Assembly (NCBI GenBank): GCA_028289585.1
Contig: JANQPI010000026.1
Coordinates: forward strand, 434,001-498,000
Source of the DNA: Candidatus Zixiibacteriota bacterium
Lineage (GTDB): Bacteria > Zixibacteria > MSB-5A5 > GN15 > FEB-12
Direction: 5' to 3'
DNA length: 64,000 bases
Part shown: one piece after another, positions 52,702 through 61,582 of the stretch
Layout: each line of letters opens with the position of its first letter
Numbering within the stretch: position 1 is the stretch's first letter
Translations under genes and position numbers: made by a program
Notes under the pieces: generated by a model
Database searches by the model: none
The model's input: only the letters and a program-made list of their open reading frames with translations
Told to the model about the DNA's origin: nothing

Positions 52702-54019
52702 GACGACGTTTCCCTGGCGAGCGGGTCTGCACGAACCGGATCGTTTTGCGGACTTCGGGCTCGGCGTTCAACTTCATGATGGCCAGCGAGCGTGGCTGCG
52801 CAATGCCACGACCGGTGAGAATTGTTTGGTTACGGGGAACCGCTGGGGAAAGTCATTCGTCAGTGCGGTTAAGGCGATTCACCGGGCGATCTATCGCCCG
52901 CGAAAGCGGCGTTACGATCGTTCCGGACGCTATCGTATTCTCATTGCGTCGATTACTCAGGATCAGGCTAACCGACTCTGGCGAGAGGCACGCCGCCTGA
53001 TCGACCAATCGCCGGTTATCGCTCCACTTGTTGTCGACAGTCAACGAGCTCCGTTTCCGGTGATCACGTTCGGTAACGGCGCCACGATTGAGGCCCGCTC
53101 GACACAGAATCGTGGCGAGTATCTTCTTGGCAATGACTTCGATCTGATCATTTTCGATGAGGTCGCGTTTGAGACGGACCCGGAATATGTGGTTGACGAG
53201 GTTCTCACTATGCGTCTCGCTGATCGCGACGGCCAACTGGACCTTGTCTCAACGCCGAATGGGAGGAACTGGTTCTACCTGCGATGTCGTGACATTGAAC
53301 GCAGGCGCCGACCGGGGTATCTTCAGTTCGGAGACAGTCGCGACAATCAGTTCATTGCGCGGTCATTTCTGGATGACCGCATGGCTACGTTTTCTCCCGA
53401 ACGGATTCAACAGAACATCATGGGACAGTTCGTTGACTCTGGCGGTGAGATTCTTCGCGGGAGCTATGTCGATCGAGCAATGGCGCGTCGTCCGCCCGCT
53501 CCGATTTCCGAAGAGAAGTCTGTCTTTCTGACGGGATGGGATCTGGCGCGCAAACGGACAGCAACAGTCGGTATTACCGTAACCGCGAACCACGGTTCGG
53601 TGCGCGTGGTTGCATTGGAGCGCCTGCGCAGACTCGACTGGGCCGTTGTGACAGCTCGGATCGCTCAGCGGCAACAGTGGTATCCCGGTCGACTAACGAT
53701 TGATGGCACCGGACTTGGCGATGTGGTCGTTGAGCAGCTTGCGAATTATCGCCCGGAGTCGGTGATCTTTACTCCAGCGACCAAAGCGGCACTGCTGACA
53801 CATCTGGAACTTCTGCACGCTCGCGATCGAATCGCCTACGATCGCTGGGAGCTACCCGATGGTCCGGGTCGAATTTGGTCTTTAGAGGATGAACTTCGAC
53901 GAGCGCGCTGGGACGATAACAATGACTGCGACGGCGTTATGGCGCTAGCCCTGGCCGTTTGGCCTTTACGTCATCAGACCAAGCTCACTCCGCCGCCACG
54001 ATTTACCGGTGTTCAGTAG
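52661..54019 (+). CDS. Phage terminase large subunit-like
   Basis: The 452-residue protein has a packaging ATPase domain (Walker A GNRWGKS, with CLVTGNRWGKSFVSAVKA; Walker B DLIIFDEVAFE). A C-terminal RNase H-like nuclease domain follows (GWDLARKRTATVGITVTANH; IDGTGLGDVVVEQLANYRPE; RWDDNNDCDGVMALALAVWP). These are the two activities of TerL. ATG 52661 lies inside the end of the portal gene, and there is no later in-frame ATG close by. A small terminase subunit is not recognised nearby. Confidence 0.82.
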   Translation: MLVNAPRASITSDETTFPWRAGLHEPDRFADFGLGVQLHDGQRAWLRNATTGENCLVTGNRWGKSFVSAVKAIHRAIYRPRKRRYDRSGRYRILIASITQDQANRLWREARRLIDQSPVIAPLVVDSQRAPFPVITFGNGATIEARSTQNRGEYLLGNDFDLIIFDEVAFETDPEYVVDEVLTMRLADRDGQLDLVSTPNGRNWFYLRCRDIERRRRPGYLQFGDSRDNQFIARSFLDDRMATFSPERIQQNIMGQFVDSGGEILRGSYVDRAMARRPPAPISEEKSVFLTGWDLARKRTATVGITVTANHGSVRVVALERLRRLDWAVVTARIAQRQQWYPGRLTIDGTGLGDVVVEQLANYRPESVIFTPATKAALLTHLELLHARDRIAYDRWELPDGPGRIWSLEDELRRARWDDNNDCDGVMALALAVWPLRHQTKLTPPPRFTGVQ

Positions 54020-54495
54020 TTATAAGGAAGCGCCCCGGGAGGGAAGGAATCTCCGCGAGGCGCCACACAGGGAGGGGTTGGGAAGGCTGCGTGCAATACG
54101 TTGCTGACCGTTTCTCGTGTGTCTCTAAAGAGACAACAATAGTCAGCTCATCATTCGTCTAGAGACTGGCGGTCGTAATCGTTAAACCCAGGATGAACAC
54201 GACAAAGGCCAGAACGTAAACGAACGGTGGTTTCTTTCTCTTTCGATACGGCTTCTTCATGTCACTTTACTCACTGTTACCAGTCTACCTTCCCTAGGGC
54301 AAACAGGATGCCGATTACTGTCCGTGACGTGGTGTCTCGCGTAAGTCATTAGCGGATAGAGACGTCCATGACCGCTGTGCAGTTTTTGCGCAGGCGCTAT
54401 CAGCTCTGAGTTCTGCAGCACGGTGCAGCATATTCGGTAGTCATTCGGTGGTAAACAGAGAGACGGACTCACTGATAGACACTCAGGAGGACCTC
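54020..54495. other. Gap between terminase and prohead-protease genes
   Basis: The plus strand has no gene here. A small inverted repeat TGTCTC TAAA GAGACA sits at 54120-54135. Half of the gap is taken by a candidate small gene on the minus strand (54159-54260). A ribosome site AGGAGG at 54485-54490 belongs to the next gene. A new promoter for the capsid genes may lie between 54261 and 54480, but no clear element is visible. Confidence 0.4.
54159..54260 (-). CDS. Candidate 33-residue basic membrane peptide
   Basis: On the minus strand ATG 54258-54260 opens a 33-codon frame closing at TAG 54159-54161. The peptide is MKKPYRKRKKPPFVYVLAFV followed by VFILGLTITTASL: a basic start of 10 residues and one hydrophobic helix. 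The shape is that of a small inner-membrane protein, such as a phage holin/antiholin or toxin-like peptide. The ribosome site is weak and no family is recognised, so this is a tentative call. Confidence 0.4.
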   Translation of the reverse strand: MKKPYRKRKKPPFVYVLAFVVFILGLTITTASL

Positions 54496-55875
54496 ATGGC
54501 ACCACCGGCCACGGCCCGGATTCGAGCCGCGCTTGCCGACCACGCCGACGTTATCGCCGACGATCAAATCGACCTGATCCGTCAGCGGATTCAACCTGAC
54601 GGAGAACTTCGGCGCGACGAACTTGCCGTCCGTGCGCTTTACGTCGTCTCCGATGAGATCAATGCCTATGGAGGACGGTTTCCGCGTGACGAGCATCAGC
54701 GTATCGCACAACTGCTCATCGATTCACCCGTCCTGATTGGTCATCGACGCGACAAACTACCGTTCGGGAGAACGTTCGATGCGGTGTTGACTGAGCGTAA
54801 CGGTGTTCCGTGGGTGAAATCACTGATCTATTGGCACGTTGCCGATCCAATCGCCCAAGCTGTTGCCGAGAAGATAGACGCCGGGATCATCAAAGAATGT
54901 TCGATTAGTTTCACCTTTGGTCGCGCCGAATGCTCGAACTGTGGACAGGATATCCGCACGTGTGAGTGTGAACTCGGCTCCACTGTTGACAGTGGTGGTT
55001 CACCGCGCACGGTGCACTTCGCGTATCGCGAAATCGACCGGGTTCTCGAAACATCACTCGTCTATCGCGGTGCCATTCCGAATACCGCTATTGTTGCCGC
55101 AGAGGAGTCGAAAGCCAACACGGTCGATCTTACTGTTCCTAAGATCAATGACACCGGTGTGATACCCGAAGCCGGCACCTGGATCGCTACGCCCGCCTAC
55201 GACAGCTTGACCGCGTGTGCGATCTATCGCAACGGCTGGTGGTCGATTGTCGATGAGCAGTCGTGTCTCTGGCGCTCCCGAGGTACCGTACCGTCGGCTC
55301 TTGAGGAGAGGCCATTCTCGATTCAGCTCGTTGGCTTTCGAGGGCGCACCCGCTGTCGGGTCGAGCATCTTCGTGCTTATCTGGCTGGTAACCGAACACC
55401 GGTGTCACGGGTCGTGGCCTATACGTTTCCCGATGCGCTCCGCGTCCATACGCTTGTCGATACCCACCTTGCCGGTCTCCGATTCCGTCCGTTACCCCAT
55501 CGCCGAATCGAGTTACCTGATCAAAACTGTCAGCTCGAAGAGATCGCGACCCGCGACGGAGTTGTTCTCTGGCCTGTCGACGGTGAAACTCAGGCGTTCA
55601 CCGAAGGGCGAGCTATCTCCCGAGCGACCATCATGAATGCCCGTCAGACAACCGAATTGTCGACCGTTGTTGATGGCTATCGGTGGACGGCAACGAGATC
55701 TGCGGAGCTTGACGATCTGGCCGCAGGTTCTGCCTGCCTGCTTTCGGCCAGTCTTGTACCAGCAGAGGATAAGGCTCCGCGGTTCCATCCCGCTTCCCCT
55801 CAGACATACACGATTCGAGCCGCGCGACGCCATAACCAGAACTGGCTTCTGGTGAACCAATCAGGAACGAAGTAG
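54496..55875 (+). CDS. Putative prohead protease
   Basis: From ATG 54496 (AGGAGG 5 bases upstream) the product is 459 residues. The N-terminal half matches phage prohead (maturation) proteases: VLIGHRRDKLPFGRTFDAVL with H83, an alternating strand region, and CSISFTFG with Ser136/138. A Cys cluster C146-C149-C156-C158 (CSNCG ... CEC) follows as a zinc-ribbon-like insert, seen in a subset of such proteases. The C-terminal half is a beta-rich domain of unknown role. It would cleave the scaffold and capsid during maturation. Confidence 0.62.
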   Translation: MAPPATARIRAALADHADVIADDQIDLIRQRIQPDGELRRDELAVRALYVVSDEINAYGGRFPRDEHQRIAQLLIDSPVLIGHRRDKLPFGRTFDAVLTERNGVPWVKSLIYWHVADPIAQAVAEKIDAGIIKECSISFTFGRAECSNCGQDIRTCECELGSTVDSGGSPRTVHFAYREIDRVLETSLVYRGAIPNTAIVAAEESKANTVDLTVPKINDTGVIPEAGTWIATPAYDSLTACAIYRNGWWSIVDEQSCLWRSRGTVPSALEERPFSIQLVGFRGRTRCRVEHLRAYLAGNRTPVSRVVAYTFPDALRVHTLVDTHLAGLRFRPLPHRRIELPDQNCQLEEIATRDGVVLWPVDGETQAFTEGRAISRATIMNARQTTELSTVVDGYRWTATRSAELDDLAAGSACLLSASLVPAEDKAPRFHPASPQTYTIRAARRHNQNWLLVNQSGTK

Positions 55876-55883
55876 GAACCCCC

Positions 55884-56288
55884 ATGTCAGATCATTCGAA
55901 TTCTGCCACTGAGTTACTCACCGCAGCGGTCGCCACTCTTGAGTCGAACGAGTCCGTCATTGACCTCGATCTGATACTGCGGTCGCTCCAGCTCGCTCGA
56001 CGGGAGCTCGAACGCGCGGATTCGACAACAGATGACTACCGCTCGCTGCGGCAGGATTGTGAAGATCGCATCGCAGGAATGATTAAGGCGACCGCCGCGG
56101 TAACCGCTTCGGCCGACCTGATGGCTGCCGCCCTTGCTGAAATCGACGAGTTGTCGACGTTATCAGTGGATGCATTGTTGACGCGCTATCGACGTGTCTC
56201 AGCCCGATTCCGTGATGCGTTCCCGCAGTCGTTCCGGCACAGTCGGTCGGCATCTACACGTCCGAGTGATCCGTCTGTCTACCGTTAA
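55884..56288 (+). CDS. Small helical phage protein, scaffold-like
   Basis: The 134-residue protein is mostly helical with charged heptads (LILRSLQLARRELERADSTT, AAALAEIDELSTLSVDALLT). Its place just after the protease and before the capsid genes fits a scaffold or an accessory protein. No family motif is seen. It starts 8 bases after the protease stop with a partial ribosome site. Confidence 0.5.
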   Translation: MSDHSNSATELLTAAVATLESNESVIDLDLILRSLQLARRELERADSTTDDYRSLRQDCEDRIAGMIKATAAVTASADLMAAALAEIDELSTLSVDALLTRYRRVSARFRDAFPQSFRHSRSASTRPSDPSVYR

Positions 56289-56331
56289 AACCACTTTGTA
56301 ACCCAGCTCTCCCTACGACTAAGGACTTGCC

Positions 56332-56754
56332 ATGGCTATTCGATCCCAGGACCTCAGTACCATCGCTCCTATTCTCGCCACGTTTGCGGTGAAACAGACT
56401 AATGACGTCGATGACCTATCGGACAGCGACCTCGGAGCACCGGTTACCGTTTCTGCTTCCAACGAAGTCGGTCCCTGCAGCAACGGCGATCTGGTGCTCG
56501 GCAAACTGATCGCGCTGACGCTCTCAGACAACGATCACGGTCGACGGCTCGCAACCGTCCAGATCGGTGGCGTCTGCCGATTTCCAGTTACGACGACGTA
56601 TCCCGTTGTCGGCAATCGCATCGTTGCGGGTGGCAACGGCACGGTACGGCAAGCACCGGCGTTGACTGGTGACGATCCAGCCGGTGGAACGATCGCTCGT
56701 GGTATCGTTCTCGCCGTCAACGGCACGATCGATTGCGTCATTTACTTGAACTAG
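56332..56754 (+). CDS. Head decoration-like protein
   Basis: The 140-residue protein is beta-rich: DLVLGKLIALTLSDND, HGRRLATVQIGGVCRFPVTT, GNRIVAGGNGTVRQAPALTG, ARGIVLAVNGTIDCVIYLN. This pattern resembles phage head decoration proteins (DUF2190 type), which bind the capsid surface. AAGGA precedes ATG 56332. It lies directly before the major capsid gene, as decoration genes often do. Confidence 0.6.
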   Translation: MAIRSQDLSTIAPILATFAVKQTNDVDDLSDSDLGAPVTVSASNEVGPCSNGDLVLGKLIALTLSDNDHGRRLATVQIGGVCRFPVTTTYPVVGNRIVAGGNGTVRQAPALTGDDPAGGTIARGIVLAVNGTIDCVIYLN

Positions 56755-56764
56755 GAGAAACCTT

Positions 56765-57865
56765 GTGACCATGCATGAATTTTTAGCGCTACCGTCGGTG
56801 CGCCACGCAGCAGCAGTACCCGATCAGACACCGCCACCGCATCTCGATCTCACTCGAGCTGCCGAACTCGATATCTCCCGCGACCTTTACCTGGAAGCCG
56901 AGAGTCGGGGACTTACACTTACCGAACTCCTTGAAACCGACGACTTTGATCCGTCGCCCGCCGGATCACCACTCGATGCCTTCGAACGTCAACTGGCGTT
57001 GGCCGGAGTCGAGGTCGCCGGACGACGCCCGTCGACTGTTGAGGCTCTCTTTCAGCGGGCAGCGGCCCTGATGCCGGAGTTCGTGCTTCGCGAGATTCGC
57101 CGGGGACAAGCGCTTCGACCGGAGCTGAGTCGTCTCATCGCTGGTTCAACGACAATCAACACCAATCGATACACGCCATTCGCGATTGATACATCGGATA
57201 CCTCTCGTTTCTCACTCCGTCCGATTGGCGATGGTGCGGAAGTCCCGGCCCTGCTCGTGACCGAACAGAACAACACCGTAACAGTTCGCGACTTCGGGCT
57301 GTCGCTTAAGGCGAGCTACCGAGCCTTACGCTGGCGTTCACTGGCCCAGTTCCGCGTGCTGCTGTGGTACATCGGCTTCCGCATGCAGACGGACAAGATC
57401 GGTATGATCGTCGATGTATTGCTGAACGGGGACGGTAACGACAACGGTGCTGCTGTCGTCAATGCCGCCAGCAGTGGATCGTTGACCTATGACGACCTCA
57501 TTACACTCTGGTCTCAGTTTGAGCCGTTTGAGATGAACACCCTGTTGGCGCACATCAACTCCTTGACGACGATCCTGACGCTCGACGAGTTCAAGGATCC
57601 TCTGGCTGGCTATCGTTTTCAGGGATCAGGAGAACTGTTCACACCACTCGGGGCGACCATTGTTCGTTCGGATGAAGTCCCCACCGATTACGTGATCGGC
57701 CTCGATCGTCGCTTTGCTATCGAAGAGGTGATAACACAACCGCTCAAAGTTGAATACGACAAGATCATCGATCAGCGCTTTGAGGAGGCGGTCATCACCG
57801 AATCGGTTGCCTATGCCAAAGTCATCACTGATGCCACGGTTGTTCTCGACACTGTCTTCAGCTAA
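56765..57865 (+). CDS. Major capsid protein, HK97-fold
   Basis: The 366-residue protein has an N-terminal helical, processed-type region of about 110 residues. The shell domain follows (TPFAIDTSDTSRFSLRPIGD, NNTVTVRDFGLSLKASYRAL, MIVDVLLNGDGND). It ends TPLGATIVRSDEVPTDYVIG and LDRRFAIEEVITQPLKVEYD, typical of HK97-fold capsid proteins. GTG 56765 is preferred because AGGAG lies 7 bases before it; ATG 56771 is the alternative. The placement and hairpin after it support high expression of a structural protein. Confidence 0.8.
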   Translation: MTMHEFLALPSVRHAAAVPDQTPPPHLDLTRAAELDISRDLYLEAESRGLTLTELLETDDFDPSPAGSPLDAFERQLALAGVEVAGRRPSTVEALFQRAAALMPEFVLREIRRGQALRPELSRLIAGSTTINTNRYTPFAIDTSDTSRFSLRPIGDGAEVPALLVTEQNNTVTVRDFGLSLKASYRALRWRSLAQFRVLLWYIGFRMQTDKIGMIVDVLLNGDGNDNGAAVVNAASSGSLTYDDLITLWSQFEPFEMNTLLAHINSLTTILTLDEFKDPLAGYRFQGSGELFTPLGATIVRSDEVPTDYVIGLDRRFAIEEVITQPLKVEYDKIIDQRFEEAVITESVAYAKVITDATVVLDTVFS

Positions 57866-57873
57866 TGGAGATC

Positions 57874-57898
57874 GCCGGCCGGGGACCCTCCGGCCGGC
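57874..57898 (+). terminator. Hairpin after the capsid gene, possible attenuator
   Basis: GCCGGCCGG pairs perfectly with CCGGCCGGC around a 7-base loop, just after the major capsid stop. No T-tract follows, so partial termination or RNA processing is likelier than a full stop. Many phages reduce transcription at this point. Confidence 0.55.
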
Positions 57899-57907
57899 AA
57901 CCTGACT

Positions 57908-59326
57908 ATGGATCTAAATCTTTCACTCTCAACAGCTGCGTCGTCATTGGGGCGATCTGGTGATCGTGCCCTTATCCGTCTGCCGAGCGGACCGTGGGCG
58001 GGCAGGCTCATCGCCTGCTTTCTCAGTTCGCCCACTGAGCTTGTCGTCCGCTGGTCCGACCCACCGTACCGCGACTGGACAGAACCGATCGTCATCGCCA
58101 ATGACGTCTCGGATGACGCGTTCGGAGTGTTGCGCTTAGACAACAACGATTTAGTGGTAGCGTATTCACAAACGACGACCGGAGCGCTGTGTACACGCCG
58201 ATTACCGCTTGTCGACGGCGCCTGGACTGTCAATCCCGTGGTTATCGTTTACGATCAACTCACCAACATCAATCCGTCGCTCGCGTCGACTCCCGATGGC
58301 CGGATTTGGATAGCCTGGACACGACTTGTCGTGCCACAGCAGGAGATTCGACTCAAGTCGACCCTGGATCCCGACGTCGAGTGGGGGAGTGGCTCAACGG
58401 ATGCGGGTTTCTCTCCGGGCATCGCTGATAGCTTCGTTTCCAGCCGCCTCATTCGCACAACAACGAACACGTATCTTGTCACCGCCGCACAAGACACGCA
58501 GATCAGCGTACAGTCAGTTCCACATGGATCAACAACCTGGTCAGACGGAGCGACGATTGCTACGGGAACCGGTTTTTCAACCGAGCTTGCGGTTGCTCGC
58601 AGCGCCACCAACCGACTCTCAGTGGTATGGGGTCGATCGGGTATCTGGTGGCGTGAATTCGACGGCGATAGCTGGTCAACGGCTGAAGAGATCGGCCCAG
58701 CGAGTGCCTCACGGCCACTTGTTACCTACGTCGATTCCAGCCCCGTGGTTATCTGGCAGGAAACGTGGCAGGGGGAACAACGCTGGCTGCGTTACCGGGT
58801 CAAGCTCGGGGCGGAATGGTCCGAGCCGGCACCGCTTGATCCTCGCAGTCAACAATTGGCATCCGTGATCCTTTTTCACCAGGCGAGCGGACAGGCGGTC
58901 GACCGGACCGTTGAAGCTGCCGACCCCGCGTCAGGAAACGTGAGTCACCCACAGAGTGCGGCCCTGCTGTCCGGTAGTGGCGACAGAATCTATCTTGGTC
59001 AGGATCTGCCGTTCCGCATAGCGTATCTGTTGCTGAGTACACCGGGAAGCGGTGGTTCGATCAGAACGTCATACTGGGACGGATCAATCTGGCGGTTGTT
59101 TACACCGGTCAGTGGCGACCTGGCGTTGTCTGATGTCGAGACAACCGTTCGGTTTTGGGACACCAACAATGCTATTCCTCAGGATTGGCAGAAGACAGCA
59201 GTCTCGGCAACCGTCCGCTACTGGATCCGTTTAGAGGTCAACTCACCGTTTTCGCAGGCACCCATCGGCAGTCGTTTGTCGTCAATTGGAGCTATGACCA
59301 GCTATGCCGTGGGGGTCGACTCATGA
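57908..59326 (+). CDS. Propeller-type structural protein of the capsid cluster
   Basis: The 472-residue protein has repeated blades with Asp/Trp patterns (DDAFGVLRLDNNDLVVAYSQ, TRIWIAWT-like strands, RLSVVWGRSGIWWREFDGDS), similar to sialidase/BNR propellers. The C-terminal part (YWIRLEVNSPFSQAPIGSRL) is typical of tail-fibre or appendage tips. No catalytic Asp-box set is evident. It has no signal peptide, so it is probably assembled with the particle. It sits between capsid and connector genes and overlaps the next gene by 4 bases. Confidence 0.6.
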   Translation: MDLNLSLSTAASSLGRSGDRALIRLPSGPWAGRLIACFLSSPTELVVRWSDPPYRDWTEPIVIANDVSDDAFGVLRLDNNDLVVAYSQTTTGALCTRRLPLVDGAWTVNPVVIVYDQLTNINPSLASTPDGRIWIAWTRLVVPQQEIRLKSTLDPDVEWGSGSTDAGFSPGIADSFVSSRLIRTTTNTYLVTAAQDTQISVQSVPHGSTTWSDGATIATGTGFSTELAVARSATNRLSVVWGRSGIWWREFDGDSWSTAEEIGPASASRPLVTYVDSSPVVIWQETWQGEQRWLRYRVKLGAEWSEPAPLDPRSQQLASVILFHQASGQAVDRTVEAADPASGNVSHPQSAALLSGSGDRIYLGQDLPFRIAYLLLSTPGSGGSIRTSYWDGSIWRLFTPVSGDLALSDVETTVRFWDTNNAIPQDWQKTAVSATVRYWIRLEVNSPFSQAPIGSRLSSIGAMTSYAVGVDS

Positions 59327-60135
59327 GTTACACGACCGTCGAACAACTGCGTCCACATCTTACCGACGATCGACCGGTCTATGATCGCATTGTGGATCAG
59401 CAGGTCATACTGAGCGATACGAACTGGCACCGGTTCTTCAATGGTTCCCTCCAACCCGATTCATTTCGGGCAAAGTCACTGACTGTCAACCAACTTACGA
59501 AGGCATCTTATCCGACTGCTGGTCTCCAGGTTTTCCTCGCCGACAGTCCGTTGGTACGAGAGTCTTTGTTAGTCGCTGACAATCGTTCGCTGAACCGCCT
59601 CTATCGATCAGGCATTGACTATACAATCGATGTTTCAACGAGCTTACTGACGATCGTCGCCGATTCCGAACTGGCACAGCAGGATTTGTTTTTTGCCAGC
59701 TTTCTTCCGTGGACGGTCTGGCTTCCTGATGAAGACTTTCTGCTCGATCCTGATCGAGGGCAGCTCCGCCGGTTAAGTGCGGGGTCGATTGTGAGCGGAG
59801 TGTCGCTCTATATAGACTATCAGCCACTGGCACCGGCGTTGACCGATGCGTTGCTCTCTTCAGCAGTCGCACGGGCCAATCAGTTGGTTGCTGCCGAAAT
59901 CGATCCCGATCAGAGCCACCTGTCTCATCCCGTTCTCTCCGCAGCCGCCACGGCTCGTGCGCTGGCCATTGCTTGCCGTACGGCCGCTGCTCGTGAACTC
60001 AGCGGACAGCGAGGCGATAGTCGAATCGCAGCCAGTTGGCGAGATCTTGCCGAGCAACATGATCGCGAAGCCGAACGCTGGTTACGCAATTTCGTTCCAC
60101 CCGCTTTGCCGCCCCGTCACCCGATTACCTCTTAG
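59323..60135 (+). CDS. Connector-like protein
   Basis: From ATG 59323 (ATGA overlap) the product is 270 residues. It begins MSYTTVEQLRPHLTDDRPVY, the usual opening of head-tail connector or adaptor proteins. The middle is beta-rich, and it ends in long helices (VARANQLVAAEIDPDQSHLS, AASWRDLAEQHDREAERWLR). The identity is by position and start pattern; it is longer than most gp6-like connectors, so it may be a fusion. Confidence 0.5.
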   Translation: MSYTTVEQLRPHLTDDRPVYDRIVDQQVILSDTNWHRFFNGSLQPDSFRAKSLTVNQLTKASYPTAGLQVFLADSPLVRESLLVADNRSLNRLYRSGIDYTIDVSTSLLTIVADSELAQQDLFFASFLPWTVWLPDEDFLLDPDRGQLRRLSAGSIVSGVSLYIDYQPLAPALTDALLSSAVARANQLVAAEIDPDQSHLSHPVLSAAATARALAIACRTAAARELSGQRGDSRIAASWRDLAEQHDREAERWLRNFVPPALPPRHPITS

Positions 60136-60143
60136 GAGAATCT

Positions 60144-60521
60144 ATGTTATCCGGTCTCTCTCTGGCGACTGCTCGTCGCCTCTGGTTTGTCCCCGAACTC
60201 CTGGTCAGCGGCGATCCGTCACTCGGACAGCTCCCGATCCTGACAGCGACAGCCGAGTCAGGTCAAATGACCATCGGATTCTCGCAGCTTGTCGTCGCCG
60301 GAGGAGAACAACGAGTCCGTTACGACTCGCTCTTCGATCATCGCGGTTTCCGGCTCCCGGAGTCGATCCCCGGAGCTCACGTTCTGTTACGACCCCGATC
60401 GTCGGGACAGGCGTGGATCGTTGGTCGTGAGACGGATGAGTCATTCCTGATTGCTCGTGACCCGAGTATCGGTCGCACGATTACTACCGATTTGCTGGTA
60501 ATCGAACTTGGGTCAGCGTAA
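60144..60521 (+). CDS. Small beta-rich protein of the capsid cluster
   Basis: The 125-residue protein has strands (ESGQMTIGFSQLVVAGGEQR, FRLPESIPGAHVLLRPRSSG, WIVGRETDESFLIARDPSIG). Size and position suggest a head-closure or neck protein, but no family is recognised. It lies 8 bases after the connector-like gene with a TAGGAG site, and overlaps the next gene. Confidence 0.5.
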   Translation: MLSGLSLATARRLWFVPELLVSGDPSLGQLPILTATAESGQMTIGFSQLVVAGGEQRVRYDSLFDHRGFRLPESIPGAHVLLRPRSSGQAWIVGRETDESFLIARDPSIGRTITTDLLVIELGSA

Positions 60522-60774
60522 GAAACAGGCGCGACGTTCACCCGCGCCGGAGCCGTTGGCGCTTCTCGACGATCTCATTCGTCTCGGGTTTGCACCGCTT
60601 CAAGACGAAATGCGATCCCGACCCAGTCTCAATGCCTGGCTTAAACTTTTGGAGGTTCGTATGAAACTCGCTCCCACCGAACAGTCCCAGGCCGAACTGT
60701 GGCAATTACTCGAAGAAATACGCGCTGCAGAACTGGAAGAGAATGGCAGCCACCAGCCGCCGGTGGAAAACTAA
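60508..60774 (+). CDS. Small helical protein of the capsid cluster
   Basis: The 88-residue protein starts at TTG 60508, the only start that keeps it coupled to its neighbour; an in-frame ATG at 60610 would leave a shorter product. The sequence is basic at the start (QRKKQARRSP), then helical (SLNAWLKLLEVRMKLAPTEQ; WQLLEEIRAAELEENG). It could be a misplaced small terminase-like or a connector-associated protein, but there is no motif to decide. Confidence 0.45.
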   Translation: MGQRKKQARRSPAPEPLALLDDLIRLGFAPLQDEMRSRPSLNAWLKLLEVRMKLAPTEQSQAELWQLLEEIRAAELEENGSHQPPVEN

Positions 60775-61007
60775 TGTGGCCAATCCATCTTGATCTCAAT
60801 TCGGGCGAATTGATCCGCGTTGGTCTCTACCTAATCGCCGGGTTGACCGCCTACTTCCGGACGATTGCCAAACTCGATAAGGGCATCGATGCGCTGCATC
60901 GTATCCTCGTTACCCATTCGGTTCGGCTCGACCATCTCGAGAAACAGGTCGATCAGGCCGAGCGCTCACTGTACGAACTTCATCGCCATCCCGAGGCCCA
61001 TTCATGA
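60774..61007 (+). CDS. Holin-like membrane protein with coiled coil
   Basis: The 77-residue protein from ATG 60774 (1-base overlap with the previous stop) has an N-terminal hydrophobic helix (LIRVGLYLIAGLTAYFRTIA) and a coiled-coil tail (HSVRLDHLEKQVDQAERSLY). The order resembles small phage membrane proteins such as XhlA-type holin partners, though XhlA has the helix at the other end. No lysis enzyme is adjacent. It overlaps the next gene by 4 bases. Confidence 0.5.
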   Translation: MWPIHLDLNSGELIRVGLYLIAGLTAYFRTIAKLDKGIDALHRILVTHSVRLDHLEKQVDQAERSLYELHRHPEAHS

Positions 61008-61582
61008 TTCGTGTCTTCGGCCTTCTCTTAGTCTGTCTCCTACCTTTGGCCGCCTCGCCCCTGGGTGATCGCTTGGGAATTCCGATTGGTTCCGGTCGCG
61101 ATCTCGCGGTTGACCAACCGTATGCCTGGCCCGACACGGCCAGTGCCGGTGGGTTGTTGACCGTTGGTTATGTCGCGGCACGGCTTGACGGTGCGGATTC
61201 GGCCCGTGTGCGCATTATCGTCTCGCACGATGACAATGCCGCTCCCGGTCTGCCGATCGATTCGACCTCGGTCATTCTGGTAACAAGCGGAACGGTTGCA
61301 GAGCTCGCGTCCAGCTTCATTGAGCAGGCACCGATCGACAGTGGCTCCGTCTACTGGTTATGGCTCATTGCAACTGAATCGTATGGAGCGACGGGTGCCC
61401 TCGAAGTGGCCCGCGCCGCTGACATCGACCGACAACTGTACTTTGCAAACACCACCGCCCCTGATCCACCTACGTCGTTTCCTAGCCCGATTGCCATCGG
61501 CATCGAAGGAGCAGGTTTGGTAGCCGCTGCCTTCGCAAGCAGCGGAGGTGTTTCTGTCCAACGCATTGGGCTACGCCGATGA
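61004..61582 (+). CDS. Sec-exported protein coupled to the capsid cluster, unknown function
   Basis: The 192-residue protein has a signal peptide (RVFGLLLVCLLPLAASPLG), then a beta-rich domain (LLTVGYVAARLDGADSARVR, IIVSHDDNAAPGLPIDS, YWLWLIATESYGATGALEVA) ending in a hydrophobic Gly/Ala-rich segment. The domain recalls immunoglobulin-like folds that clamp fibre or tail proteins. It is joined to the holin-like gene by an ATGA overlap, so it belongs to the same operon as the phage genes. An exported protein here is unusual for a phage. Confidence 0.6.
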   Translation: MIRVFGLLLVCLLPLAASPLGDRLGIPIGSGRDLAVDQPYAWPDTASAGGLLTVGYVAARLDGADSARVRIIVSHDDNAAPGLPIDSTSVILVTSGTVAELASSFIEQAPIDSGSVYWLWLIATESYGATGALEVARAADIDRQLYFANTTAPDPPTSFPSPIAIGIEGAGLVAAAFASSGGVSVQRIGLRR

